Assembly: GCF_004364245.1 (NCBI RefSeq)
Contig: NZ_SOAV01000008.1
Span: 124,001-188,000 of the forward strand
Length of the DNA: 64,000 nt
Reading direction: 5' to 3'
Source of the DNA: Streptomyces sp. BK208
GTDB lineage: Bacteria > Actinomycetota > Actinomycetes > Streptomycetales > Streptomycetaceae
A program made the translations under genes and the position numbers. Every line of letters starts with the position of its first letter. The stretch's first letter is position 1. The notes below the pieces were generated by a model. It made no database searches, was not told the origin of the DNA, and worked only from the letters and a program-made list of their open reading frames with translations. Below are positions 43,984-52,115 of this stretch, one piece after another.

Positions 43984-44016
43984 CCGGGGGCGCGGGGGTC
44001 TGACCCGCGCCCCCGG
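43984..44016. terminator. Terminator between convergent genes
   Basis: CCGGGGGCGCGGG (43984-43996) pairs perfectly with 44004-44016 around a seven-base loop. It lies between the transpeptidase stop and the 3' end of the receiver protein gene. Confidence 0.85.
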
Positions 44017-44028
44017 CCGGAAGGCGCC

Positions 44029-44430
44029 CTAGACGCCCTGCAGCCTCTTCTCGCGCAGCAGCGAGGCCAGCGCACCCGCGAACTCCACCGGCTCCACCGG
44101 CAGCGTCACCGCCGCCTCCGCCCGGCTCCAGGTCGCCAGCCACGCGTCCTGCGGCCGCGCGATGAGCAGCAGTACCGGCGGGCACTGGAAGATCTCGTCC
44201 TTGATCTGGCGGCACATGCCCATGCCGCCCATGGGCACGGCCTCGCCGTCCAGGACGCAGACGTCGATCCCGCCCCGGTCCAGCTCCTTGAGCACGGCGG
44301 CCGGAGTCGCGCACTCCACGAACTCGACCACCGGCACGTCCGGGGCCGGCCGGCGGCCGGTCGCGAGCCGCACCTGTTCGCGGGTGTTGGAGTCGTCGCT
44401 GTAGACCAGCACCGTGGCGGTCGCCTGCAT
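44029..44430 (-). CDS. Stand-alone atypical receiver-like protein
   Basis: A 133-residue protein with a CheY-type fold but no output domain. The acidic pair is Asp12/Asp13 (VLVYSDDSN) and the presumed phosphoacceptor Asp61 (VCVLDGEAV). The usual Thr/Ser switch residue is Ala91 (LLLIARPQ) and the conserved Lys of the KPF motif is missing (LPVEPVEF), so phosphorylation may be weak or lost. It sits divergent from ctaE inside the respiratory gene region, and I recall a similar gene at this place in other Streptomyces. Role unknown. Confidence 0.78.
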   Translation of the reverse strand: MQATATVLVYSDDSNTREQVRLATGRRPAPDVPVVEFVECATPAAVLKELDRGGIDVCVLDGEAVPMGGMGMCRQIKDEIFQCPPVLLLIARPQDAWLATWSRAEAAVTLPVEPVEFAGALASLLREKRLQGV

Positions 44431-44627
44431 GCTTCCTCCGATACGCGGTGAAGACCGATGGAGCCCGTGAGGCTGTCGTAGCCCGTTGGGCCGGATGCTA
44501 CTCCCTCGAACGCCCCGTCAGCACGGGTTCGGACACGGCTTCGACGGACCGTTCGATGGGCCATCCGGGCAGTACAGACGGGGCGGACACTCCGAACGGC
44601 ACCCCCCGGGGTGAGGGCGGGATAAGC

Positions 44628-44646
44628 GACCGACATAATGTCGGTC
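44628..44646. promoter_or_regulatory. 19-bp palindrome spanning the ctaE start codon
   Basis: GACCGACAT-A-ATGTCGGTC is a perfect palindrome; the right arm begins with the ATG of ctaE. In DNA it could bind a dimeric regulator; in RNA it would hide the start codon in a 9-bp stem with a one-base loop (in practice fewer pairs). The usual purine-rich ribosome-binding site is weak here (GGGATAAG). Confidence 0.55.
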
Positions 44647-45258
44647 GTGGCGACAGCAACGACAGTAGAAACCGGGCACGCGCACCCGTCGGTCAACCGG
44701 CCGAACCTCACCAGCGTCGGAACCATCATCTGGTTGAGTTCCGAGCTGATGTTCTTCGCGGCCCTCTTCGCGATGTACTTCACCCTGCGATCGGTGACGG
44801 GCCCGGACTTCTGGTCCGAGAAGGCTCACGCGCTGAACGTCCCGTTCTCCGCGACGAACACCACGATCCTGGTGCTCTCCTCCCTCACCTGCCAGCTCGG
44901 CGTGTTCGCGGCCGAGCGCGGTGACGTGAAGAAGCTCCGGATGTGGTTCATCGTCACCTTCGTGATGGGTGCGATCTTCATCGGCGGTCAGGTGTTCGAG
45001 TACACCGAACTGGTCAAGAAGGACGGGATCTCCCTGTCCTCCGACCCGTACGGCTCGGCGTTCTACCTGACCACCGGCTTCCACGGACTGCACGTGACGG
45101 GCGGCCTGATCGCCTTCCTGCTGGTCCTCGGCCGCACCTACGCGGCCCGGAGGTTCACCCACGAGCAGGCGACCGCCGCCATCGTCGTGTCCTATTACTG
45201 GCACTTCGTCGATGTGGTCTGGATCGGCCTGTTCGCCACGATCTACCTGATCAAGTAG
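44638..45258 (+). CDS. ctaE: Cytochrome c oxidase subunit III
   Basis: A 206-residue, five-helix oxidase subunit (VGTIIWLSSELMFFAALF at the first helix; the family Glu and the FHGLHVTGG motif are present, and the last helix includes YYWHFVDVVWIGLF). It starts the second respiratory operon ctaE-qcrC-qcrA-qcrB. The ATG at 44638 lies within a palindrome; an alternative GTG nine bases later would shorten the protein by three residues. Confidence 0.95.
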   Translation: MSVVATATTVETGHAHPSVNRPNLTSVGTIIWLSSELMFFAALFAMYFTLRSVTGPDFWSEKAHALNVPFSATNTTILVLSSLTCQLGVFAAERGDVKKLRMWFIVTFVMGAIFIGGQVFEYTELVKKDGISLSSDPYGSAFYLTTGFHGLHVTGGLIAFLLVLGRTYAARRFTHEQATAAIVVSYYWHFVDVVWIGLFATIYLIK

Positions 45259-45324
45259 TCGCGGCACCGCACCCGCGCAATACCAGACGCATCGACGCAG
45301 AAGATCCTGACACCGGGGTAATCC

Positions 45325-46134
45325 GTGAAAAAGCTCTCCGCACGACGACGCCATCCGCTGGCGGCACTCGTCGTCCTACTCCTCGCGCTGGCATGCACAG
45401 GGGGGCTGTACGCCGCGTTCGCACCCGCGAGCAAGGCGCAGGCCGATGAAAGCGCCCAGTCCCTCGCCATCGACGAGGGCAAGAAGCTCTACGCCGTCGG
45501 CTGTGCCAGTTGCCACGGCACCGGTGGTCAGGGCACCAGCGACGGTCCGAGCCTGGTCGGCGTGGGCGCCGCGGCCGTCGACTTCCAGGTCGGCACCGGC
45601 CGCATGCCGGCCCAGCAGCCCGGCGCGCAGGTCCCGAAGAAGAAGGTCATCTACTCCCAGGCGGAGATCGACCAGCTCGCGGCCTACATCGCGTCGCTGG
45701 GTGCCGGTCCGGCCGTCCCCTCCGAGGAGAAGTACGGCCCCGAGGGCGCGGACATCGCCAAGGGCGGCGAGCTGTTCCGCACCAACTGCGCGCAGTGCCA
45801 CAACTTCACCGGCAAGGGTGGCGCCCTGACGCACGGCAAGTACGCGCCGAGCCTGGAGGGCGTCAGCCCGAAGCACATCTACGAGGCCATGCAGACCGGC
45901 CCGCAGAACATGCCCTCCTTCCCCGACACCACCCTGTCGGAACAGAACAAGAAGGACATCATCGCCTACCTGGACGCGGTCAACGGTGACGAGACCGTGG
46001 ACCCGGGCGGTCTTTCGCTCGGCGGCCTCGGGCCGGTCAGCGAAGGCCTGTTCGGCTGGATCTTCGGCCTGGGTGCCTGCATCGCCGTCGCCGTGTGGGT
46101 CGCCGCTCGGACCGCAAAGGCCAAGAAGTCATGA
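45325..46134 (+). CDS. qcrC: Cytochrome bc1 complex di-haem cytochrome c subunit
   Basis: A 269-residue membrane-anchored cytochrome with two c-type haem sites, Cys60-Cys63-His64 (CASCH) and Cys155-Cys158-His159 (CAQCH), plus an N-terminal helix (~12-32) and a C-terminal helix (~238-262). One haem replaces cytochrome c1 and the second replaces the soluble carrier, linking bc1 to aa3 in the supercomplex. The GTG at 45325 is used. It ends overlapping qcrA at ATGA. Confidence 0.96.
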   Translation: MKKLSARRRHPLAALVVLLLALACTGGLYAAFAPASKAQADESAQSLAIDEGKKLYAVGCASCHGTGGQGTSDGPSLVGVGAAAVDFQVGTGRMPAQQPGAQVPKKKVIYSQAEIDQLAAYIASLGAGPAVPSEEKYGPEGADIAKGGELFRTNCAQCHNFTGKGGALTHGKYAPSLEGVSPKHIYEAMQTGPQNMPSFPDTTLSEQNKKDIIAYLDAVNGDETVDPGGLSLGGLGPVSEGLFGWIFGLGACIAVAVWVAARTAKAKKS

Positions 46135-47186
46135 GTAGCCAAGACATTCCAGAAGAGAACCTGCCGGCTGAGCAGGGCGGCACGCACGTGCCGAAGCCCG
46201 CGGACGACAAGAACCCGTTCGCGGACCCGGGGCTGCCGCCCCACGAGCACCGGATCCAGGACGTCGACGAGCGGGCCGCCAAGCGGTCCGAGCGCGTGGT
46301 CGCCCTGCTGTTCACGGTGTCGATGCTGGCCACCGCCGGCTTCATCGCCTCGTTCGTCGCGATCCCGCACGACAAGTCGATCTTCGTCTTCCCCCTCGGT
46401 CACATCAACGCGATGAACTTCGCGCTGGGCCTGACCCTGGGCGTGGCGCTGTTCACCATCGGCGCGGGCGCCGTCCACTGGGCGCGCACCCTGATGTCCG
46501 ACGAGGAGGTCGCCGACGAGCGCCACCCGATCGAGGCGTCGCCCGAGACCCGCGCGAAGGTCCACGCGGACTTCAAGCAGGGCGCCAAGGAGTCGGTGAT
46601 CGGCCGGCGCAAGCTGATCCGCAACACGATGCTGGGCGCGCTCACGCTGGTCCCGCTCTCCGGCGTCGTCCTGCTGCGCGACCTCGGCCCGCTGCCCGGG
46701 ACGAAGCTCCGCCACACGTTGTGGTCCAAGGGCAAGCTGCTCGTCAACATGAACACGAACGAGCCCATGCGTCCGTCGGACATCGGGGTCGGTTCCCTCA
46801 CCTTCGCCAAGCCCGAGGGCCTGGAGGAGGACAACCACGACTTCCAGAACGAGATCGCCAAGGCGGCCCTGATGATCATCCGGCTGGAGCCGGACAGCAT
46901 CAAGGACAAGCGCGAGCTCGAGTGGTCGCACGAGGGCATCGTGGCGTACTCGAAGATCTGCACCCACGTCGGCTGCCCGATCTCCCTGTACGAGCAGCAG
47001 ACGCACCACGCGCTCTGCCCCTGCCACCAGTCCACCTTCGATCTTTCCGACGGCGCCCGGGTCATCTTCGGTCCCGCCGGTCACCCGCTGCCGCAGCTGC
47101 GCATCGGTGTGAACGACGAGGGCTATCTCGAGGCGCTCAGCGACTTCGAGGAGCCCGTCGGTCCTGCATTCTGGGAGCGCGGATGA
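46131..47186 (+). CDS. qcrA: Cytochrome bc1 complex Rieske iron-sulfur subunit
   Basis: A 351-residue actinobacterial Rieske protein with three membrane helices (~56-78, 92-115, 163-182) rather than one. The [2Fe-2S] ligands are Cys277, His279, Cys296 and His299 (ICTHVGC and CPCHQ), with Cys282/Cys298 forming the disulfide. The charged N-terminal extension (~1-50) is typical of this lineage. It overlaps qcrC and qcrB by four bases each, so translation is coupled through the operon. Confidence 0.96.
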   Translation: MSSQDIPEENLPAEQGGTHVPKPADDKNPFADPGLPPHEHRIQDVDERAAKRSERVVALLFTVSMLATAGFIASFVAIPHDKSIFVFPLGHINAMNFALGLTLGVALFTIGAGAVHWARTLMSDEEVADERHPIEASPETRAKVHADFKQGAKESVIGRRKLIRNTMLGALTLVPLSGVVLLRDLGPLPGTKLRHTLWSKGKLLVNMNTNEPMRPSDIGVGSLTFAKPEGLEEDNHDFQNEIAKAALMIIRLEPDSIKDKRELEWSHEGIVAYSKICTHVGCPISLYEQQTHHALCPCHQSTFDLSDGARVIFGPAGHPLPQLRIGVNDEGYLEALSDFEEPVGPAFWERG

Positions 47187-48820
47187 GTACTGCAGCCAAC
47201 GACGCACCCCGCTCGCGCGGGAAGGCACCGGCCGGCGAGCGCGTCGCCGACTGGGCCGACGGCCGGCTCGGGATCTACTCCCTGGCCAAGGCCAACATGC
47301 GCAAGATCTTCCCCGACCACTGGTCGTTCATGCTGGGTGAGGTCTGCCTCTACAGCTTCATCATCATCATCCTCACGGGTGTGTACCTGACGCTGTTCTT
47401 CCACCCGTCGATGAACGAGGTCACGTACCACGGCTCGTACGTCCCCATGCAGGGACAGCTGATGAGCGAGGCGTACAAGTCGACGCTCGACATCAGCTTC
47501 GACGTGCGCGGCGGTCTGCTGATCCGGCAGATCCACCACTGGGCGGCGATCATCTTCCTCGCCGGCATGTTCGTGCACATGATGCGCGTCTTCTTCACCG
47601 GCGCGTTCCGCAAGCCGCGTGAGATCAACTGGCTGTTCGGCTTCCTGCTGTTCGTCCTCGGCATGTTCACCGGGTTCACCGGTTACTCGCTCCCGGACGA
47701 CCTGCTCTCCGGCACCGGTGTCCGCTTCACCCAGGGCGCGATCCTGTCCACGCCGATCATCGGCACGTACATCTCGATGTTCCTGTTCGGCGGGGAGTTC
47801 CCCGGGACCGACTTCGTCGCCCGGTTCTACTCGATCCACATCCTGCTGCTGCCGGGCATCATGCTCGGGCTCGTGGTCGGCCACCTGATCCTGGTCTTCT
47901 ACCACAAGCACACGCAGTTCGCGGGTCCCGGCAAGACCAACAAGAACGTCGTCGGCATGCCGCTGCTGCCGGTGTACATGGCGAAGGCCGGAGGCTTCTT
48001 CTTCCTGGTCTTCGGTGTCATCGCGGTCATCGCCGGCATCGCCTCGGTCAACCCGATCTGGAGCATCGGCCCCTACCGGCCCGACCAGGTGTCCACGGGC
48101 GCCCAGCCGGACTGGTACATGGGCTTCGCCGAGGGTCTGGTCCGCGCCATGCCGGGCTGGGAGATCAACTTCTGGGGTCACACCCTGGTCCTCGGTGTGT
48201 TCGTCCCGCTGGTGATCTTCGGTATCTTCCTCGCGGTCATCGCCCTCTACCCGTTCATCGAGTCGTGGGTGACCGGGGACAAGCGCGAGCACCACATCCT
48301 GGACCGGCCGCGCAACGCCCCGACCCGTACCGCCTTCGGCGTCGCCTGGGTCACCGCGTACATGATCATGCTGATCGGTGGTGGCAACGACATCGTCGCG
48401 ACCCACTTCCACCTGTCGATCAACTCGGTCACCTGGTTCGTGCGGATCGGGTTCTTCGTCGGACCGGTCATCGCTTTCGTCATCACCAAGCGGATCTGCC
48501 TCGGCCTCCAGCGCCGGGACAAGGACAAGGTGCTGCACGGCCGCGAGTCGGGCATCATCAAGCGCCTGCCGCACGGTGAGTTCATCGAGGTGCACGAGCC
48601 GCTCAGCCAGGAGCAGCTGCACACGCTCACGGCGCACGAGCAGTACAAGCCGGCCGAGATCGGCCCGACGGTCGACGAGAACGGCGTCGAGCGCAAGGTG
48701 AAGGGCTCCGAGAAGCTCCGCGCCAAGCTCAGCGAGGCCTACTACGGCGAGGAGTCGCAGATTCCGAAGCCGACCGTCGACGAGTACAAGGAGATCACGA
48801 GCGGCCACGGCCACCACTGA
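47183..48820 (+). CDS. qcrB: Cytochrome bc1 complex cytochrome b subunit
   Basis: A 545-residue cytochrome b. Haem-ligating histidines are found in QIHHWAAIIFLAGMFVH and in HILLLPGIMLGLVVGH, with the quinol-site motif near PFIESW (replacing the classical PEWY). The first ~40 residues are cytoplasmic and the C-terminal ~110 residues form a charged extension, longer than in proteobacteria. It is the target subunit of imidazopyridine-type inhibitors in mycobacteria. It ends the operon ahead of a strong terminator. Confidence 0.96.
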   Translation: MSTAANDAPRSRGKAPAGERVADWADGRLGIYSLAKANMRKIFPDHWSFMLGEVCLYSFIIIILTGVYLTLFFHPSMNEVTYHGSYVPMQGQLMSEAYKSTLDISFDVRGGLLIRQIHHWAAIIFLAGMFVHMMRVFFTGAFRKPREINWLFGFLLFVLGMFTGFTGYSLPDDLLSGTGVRFTQGAILSTPIIGTYISMFLFGGEFPGTDFVARFYSIHILLLPGIMLGLVVGHLILVFYHKHTQFAGPGKTNKNVVGMPLLPVYMAKAGGFFFLVFGVIAVIAGIASVNPIWSIGPYRPDQVSTGAQPDWYMGFAEGLVRAMPGWEINFWGHTLVLGVFVPLVIFGIFLAVIALYPFIESWVTGDKREHHILDRPRNAPTRTAFGVAWVTAYMIMLIGGGNDIVATHFHLSINSVTWFVRIGFFVGPVIAFVITKRICLGLQRRDKDKVLHGRESGIIKRLPHGEFIEVHEPLSQEQLHTLTAHEQYKPAEIGPTVDENGVERKVKGSEKLRAKLSEAYYGEESQIPKPTVDEYKEITSGHGHH

Positions 48821-48845
48821 CCCTCCAGCGTCGCCACACCACGGT

Positions 48846-48882
48846 CGAAGGGCCCCGTCCGTTCCGCGGACGGGGCCCTTCG
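48846..48882 (+). terminator. Terminator after qcrB
   Basis: A perfect 16-bp stem (48846-48861 with 48867-48882) and a TTCCG loop, 25 bases after the qcrB stop. Confidence 0.92.
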
Positions 48883-48960
48883 GCCGTGTCCGGGCTGGAT
48901 AGGGTGGAACCGCACCTCCCTTCCACGACACACCCCACACACACGATTCAGGAGCGGCTC

Positions 48961-50025
48961 ATGAGCGCTGTGACCCCCGCTGGAGGCGACATCGCGGCGG
49001 GCCACTCCTGGCCCGCCCTGCTGAACGGCCTGCTGGACGGCCGTGACCTGTCCGCGGACGAGACCGCCTGGGCGCTGGACGTGATCATGCGCGGCGAGGC
49101 GACCGACGCGCAGATCGCCGCCTTCGCGGTGGGGCTGCGGTTCAAGGGGGAGACGGTCGAGGAGATCTCCGGGCTGGTCCGCACCATGTACGACCACGCC
49201 AACGTGATCGAGGTGCCGGGCAGGACCGTCGACATCGTCGGCACCGGCGGTGACGGCGCGAAGACGGTGAACATCTCCACCATGTCCGCGATCGTGGTGG
49301 CCGGCACGGGCGCCAAGGTCGTCAAGCACGGCAACCGGGCCGCCTCCTCGGCGTCCGGCGCCTCCGACGTCCTGGAGAAGCTCGGGGTCAACCTGCAGCT
49401 GACGCCGAAGCGGGTGGCCGAGGTCGCGGAGGAGGCCGGCATCACGTTCTGCTTCGCGGTGAAGTTCCACCCGGCCCTGCGCCACGTCGCGGCGGCCCGC
49501 GGCCAGCTCGGCATCCGCACGGTGTTCAACTTCCTGGGTCCGCTGACCAACCCCGCCCGGGTGAAGGCACAGGCGATCGGGGTCGCCCATGCCCGGATGG
49601 CACCGATCATCGCCGGTGTCTTCGCCGAGCGCGGCCACTCCTCCCTGGTCTTCCGGGGCGACGACGGTCTGGACGAGCTGACCACGACCGCCACCTCCCG
49701 GGTCTGGGTCGTGCGGGACGGCCGGGTGACCGAGGAGGCCTTCGACCCCCGGGACGTCGGGCTCGACCTGGTGCCGGTCGAGGCGTTGCGCGGCGCCGAC
49801 GCCTCCTACAACGCCGACGTGGCCCGTCGCCTGCTGGCCGGCGAGCCGGGACCCGTACGGGACGCGGTGCTGCTGAACTCGGCGGCGGCCCTGGTGGCCC
49901 TGGAGCCGGGCGGGGCACCGCTGGCCGAGCAGCTCCGGGCCGGGATGGACCGGGCGGCCGAGGCGATCGACTCGGGCGCCGCCAAGCGCGCCCTCGACCG
50001 CTGGGTGGCCGCCAGCCACGCCTGA
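48961..50025 (+). CDS. trpD: Anthranilate phosphoribosyltransferase
   Basis: A 354-residue enzyme of tryptophan synthesis that transfers phosphoribose from PRPP to anthranilate. The PRPP motif GTGGDGAKTVNIST (~97), KHGNRAASSASGASD (~120) and NFLGPLTNPA (~180) are all standard. The ATG at 48961 follows CAGGAGC. No other trp genes are near; the location behind qcrB is also found, as I recall, in mycobacteria. A terminator hairpin follows. Confidence 0.96.
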   Translation: MSAVTPAGGDIAAGHSWPALLNGLLDGRDLSADETAWALDVIMRGEATDAQIAAFAVGLRFKGETVEEISGLVRTMYDHANVIEVPGRTVDIVGTGGDGAKTVNISTMSAIVVAGTGAKVVKHGNRAASSASGASDVLEKLGVNLQLTPKRVAEVAEEAGITFCFAVKFHPALRHVAAARGQLGIRTVFNFLGPLTNPARVKAQAIGVAHARMAPIIAGVFAERGHSSLVFRGDDGLDELTTTATSRVWVVRDGRVTEEAFDPRDVGLDLVPVEALRGADASYNADVARRLLAGEPGPVRDAVLLNSAAALVALEPGGAPLAEQLRAGMDRAAEAIDSGAAKRALDRWVAASHA

Positions 50026-50041
50026 ACCCCGCGTGTGACGT

Positions 50042-50075
50042 GCGTCCCGCGATCCGGACCCGGGTTGCGGGACGC
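50042..50075 (+). terminator. Terminator after trpD
   Basis: GCGTCCCGC (50042-50050) pairs perfectly with GCGGGACGC (50067-50075); the 16-base loop can itself fold (CCGG/CCGG). It lies 16 bases beyond trpD and before the riboswitch. Confidence 0.7.
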
Positions 50076-50102
50076 CGATCTCTTCCCATAAGTTTTTCGA
50101 CA

Positions 50103-50219
50103 GGTCATGAGTGACAGTCATGAGGCCCCGGCCGACTGTCCGGCAACCCTCCGTCCGTGGCGGGGTGCCCCGGGTGAAGACCAGGCCGTGGACAGCAAGG
50201 TCCACGGCAAGCGCGGACC
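50103..50219 (+). ncRNA. SAM-IV riboswitch aptamer
   Basis: The sequence carries the conserved SAM-IV elements in order: GGTCATGAG (50103), CCGGCAACCCTCC (50140-50152), GGGGTGCCCCGGGTGAAGAC (from 50162), and the 3' GGCAAGCGCGGACC (50206-50219). P1 is GGTC 50103-50106 with GACC 50179-50182. A perfect 9-bp peripheral stem GCCGTGGAC/GTCCACGGC (50185-50193 with 50200-50208) follows, as in known actinobacterial examples. SAM-IV binds S-adenosylmethionine and represses sulfur genes. The gene 146 bases downstream is a PLP enzyme, so the system is probably a sulfur-responsive switch. Confidence 0.93.
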
Positions 50220-50358
50220 CCTCGCGAAACCAGGGGTCCTGGGTCGTCCGAGGGAGTCTCCCGTGAACCAGCGAATGCGATAGGGCCGCAGAGCCCCGCC
50301 TCCGCATCTCTTCCTTCACCTTTCACAGCGCGCTTCTCGCGCTGGTTCCTCACGGGAG
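50215..50358 (+). promoter_or_regulatory. Riboswitch expression platform with Shine-Dalgarno-sequestering stem
   Basis: Two alternative structures are visible. GGACCCCT (50215-50222) pairs with AGGGGTCC (50232-50239); this hairpin uses the last bases of the aptamer, so the two exclude each other. Further on, CTCCCGTGA (50258-50266) pairs perfectly with TCACGGGAG (50350-50358), which contains the Shine-Dalgarno GGGAG of the aminotransferase gene, and the adjoining ACCAGCG (50267-50273) pairs with CGCTGGT (50340-50346). The combined 16 pairs, with a three-base bulge, would block translation. Confidence 0.75.
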
Positions 50359-50364
50359 TCCGCC

Positions 50365-51741
50365 ATGTCCGCACCCGCCCCTGCCGCCACCGCCGTGGCC
50401 GCCCCGCTGCCCGTCCTCGGCCGGGACGTCACCGTGCCGCTCGTCACCGGCGGGGAGGTCGCCTACGCCGCGCTCGACTACGCCGCCAGCGCGCCCGCGC
50501 TCCAGCGGGTCTGGGACGACGTGGCCGCCTACGCCCCGTACTACGGCAGCGTGCACCGCGGCGCCGGCTACCTGTCGCAGCTGTCCACCGACCTGTTCGA
50601 GAACGCCCGGGCGACGGTCGCCGGCTTCCTCGGCTGCCGGGACGACGACCAGGTGGTCTTCACCCGCTCCACCACCGACTCCCTGAACCTGCTCGCCGCC
50701 GCGCTGCCCGCCGGGAGCAGGGTCTTCGTCTTCGAGACCGAGCACCACGCCTCGCTGCTGCCCTGGCGGGACGCCGACGTGACCTACCTGGACGCCCCGC
50801 GCACCCCCGCGCAGGCCGTTCAGACCCTGGAGCGCGCCCTCGCCGCCCGCGAGCCGTACGGGCCCGCCCTGGTCTGCGTGACCGGCGCCTCCAACGTCAC
50901 CGGCGAGCTGTGGCCGGTGCGTGAACTGGCCGCCGCCGCACACGCGCACGGTGCCCGGATCGTGCTGGACGCCGCCCAGCTCGCCCCGCACCACCCCGTC
51001 TCGGTGACCGATCTGGACGTCGACTGGGTCGCCTTCTCCGGACACAAGCTGTACGCGCCCTTCGGCTCGGGCGTGCTGGCCGGACGGGCCGATTGGCTGC
51101 GCGAGGCCGAGCCGTACCTCGCCGGTGGCGGCGCCAGCCGCCGGGTCAGCCGGCGCGCCGACGGCGGTGTGGACGTCCAGTGGCACGACAGCGCCGCCCG
51201 GCACGAGGCCGGGTCGCCCAACGTCATCGGCGCCTACGCCATCGCGTCCGCCTGCAAGGCGCTCACCGAGGCCGGGTTCGACACGCTGGTCGCCCGCGAG
51301 GAAGACCTGATCCGCAGGGTGCGGGAGGGCCTCGCCGGGGTTCCCGAGGTGCGTGTCCTCTCCCTCTTCGGCGACGACGCGCCGCGCGTCGGGGTGCTCT
51401 CCTTCGTCGTCGAGGGCTGGAACAGCTCGCACTTCGCCGCGGCCCTCTCCGCCGAGTACGGCATCGGGGTGCGCGACGGCCTCTTCTGCGCCCACCCGCT
51501 GCTGCGCACCCTGCTCGGCAGCGACCCGCAGGCGCAGGGCGAGTGCGGCGCACCCGAGGCGGTGCCCGGCGAGAAGTCCCTCAACGCCGTCCGGGTGAGC
51601 TTCGGCGCGGGCACCCCGGACGAGCACGTCGAGCGGTTCGTGAACGCCGTCAAGGAGCTGGTGAGCGACGGCGCCCGGTGGAAGTACCGCACCGAGGACG
51701 GCCGTTGCGTGCCCGACACCACCTCGGCCGCCGACGCCTGA
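50365..51741 (+). CDS. Class V PLP-dependent aminotransferase (cysteine desulfurase/selenocysteine lyase-like), SAM-IV controlled
   Basis: A 458-residue fold-type I enzyme. His127/His128 stack on the cofactor (ETEHHASLL), Asp202 holds the pyridine nitrogen (LDAAQ), and Lys228 binds PLP (FSGHKLYAP). Cys375 in GVRDGLFCAHP occupies the place of the CsdA/SufS active cysteine, favouring cysteine desulfurase or related lyase activity. The upstream SAM-IV riboswitch ties it to methionine/sulfur metabolism. ATG is six bases after GGGAG. It may act in sulfur salvage or mobilisation; the substrate is not proven. Confidence 0.87.
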   Translation: MSAPAPAATAVAAPLPVLGRDVTVPLVTGGEVAYAALDYAASAPALQRVWDDVAAYAPYYGSVHRGAGYLSQLSTDLFENARATVAGFLGCRDDDQVVFTRSTTDSLNLLAAALPAGSRVFVFETEHHASLLPWRDADVTYLDAPRTPAQAVQTLERALAAREPYGPALVCVTGASNVTGELWPVRELAAAAHAHGARIVLDAAQLAPHHPVSVTDLDVDWVAFSGHKLYAPFGSGVLAGRADWLREAEPYLAGGGASRRVSRRADGGVDVQWHDSAARHEAGSPNVIGAYAIASACKALTEAGFDTLVAREEDLIRRVREGLAGVPEVRVLSLFGDDAPRVGVLSFVVEGWNSSHFAAALSAEYGIGVRDGLFCAHPLLRTLLGSDPQAQGECGAPEAVPGEKSLNAVRVSFGAGTPDEHVERFVNAVKELVSDGARWKYRTEDGRCVPDTTSAADA

Positions 51742-51798
51742 GCGGCACGGGGGAGGAGGCCGGCTCCGGGGTGGGGGAGCCGCGCCCCGGTACGGTCA

Positions 51799-51817
51799 CG
51801 CGCCCCTTCGGGGCGCG
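51799..51817. terminator. Hairpin between convergent genes
   Basis: CGCGCCCC (51799-51806), TTC loop, GGGGCGCG (51810-51817), perfect 8-bp stem, between the aminotransferase and Lrp-domain gene ends. Confidence 0.75.
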
Positions 51818-51833
51818 CCCCGCTCGGGGTCGG

Positions 51834-52115
51834 TCAGTTGTCGAGTCCGATGGCGAACGCCGCCTCCAGGTCGTGCTGCGAGTACGTCCGGAACGCGACG
51901 TGCGTGTCCGTGCCCTCCACGCCGGGGATCTTGCTGATCCGGCCGGGGATGACCTCGGCCAGGTCCTCGTGCTCGTTCACCCGCACCATGGCGATCAGGT
52001 CGTAGGTGCCGGTGACGGAGAAGACCTCGCTGACGTTCTCCAGCGCGGCGATCTGCTCCGCGATCTCGGGAATCCGGTCCACGCTGGTCTTGATGAGGAC
52101 GATCGCGCTGATCAC
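51834..52115 (-). CDS. Stand-alone Lrp/AsnC ligand-binding (RAM) domain protein
   Basis: A 93-residue protein consisting only of the alpha/beta RAM domain of Lrp regulators (MISAIVLIKTSVDRIPEIA; VTGTYDLIAMVRV), with no DNA-binding helix-turn-helix. Such stand-alone domains bind amino acids and may modulate full-length Lrp partners by mixed assembly. It starts with a GTG that overlaps the stop of the upstream rhomboid gene by four bases. Confidence 0.88.
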   Translation of the reverse strand: MISAIVLIKTSVDRIPEIAEQIAALENVSEVFSVTGTYDLIAMVRVNEHEDLAEVIPGRISKIPGVEGTDTHVAFRTYSQHDLEAAFAIGLDN

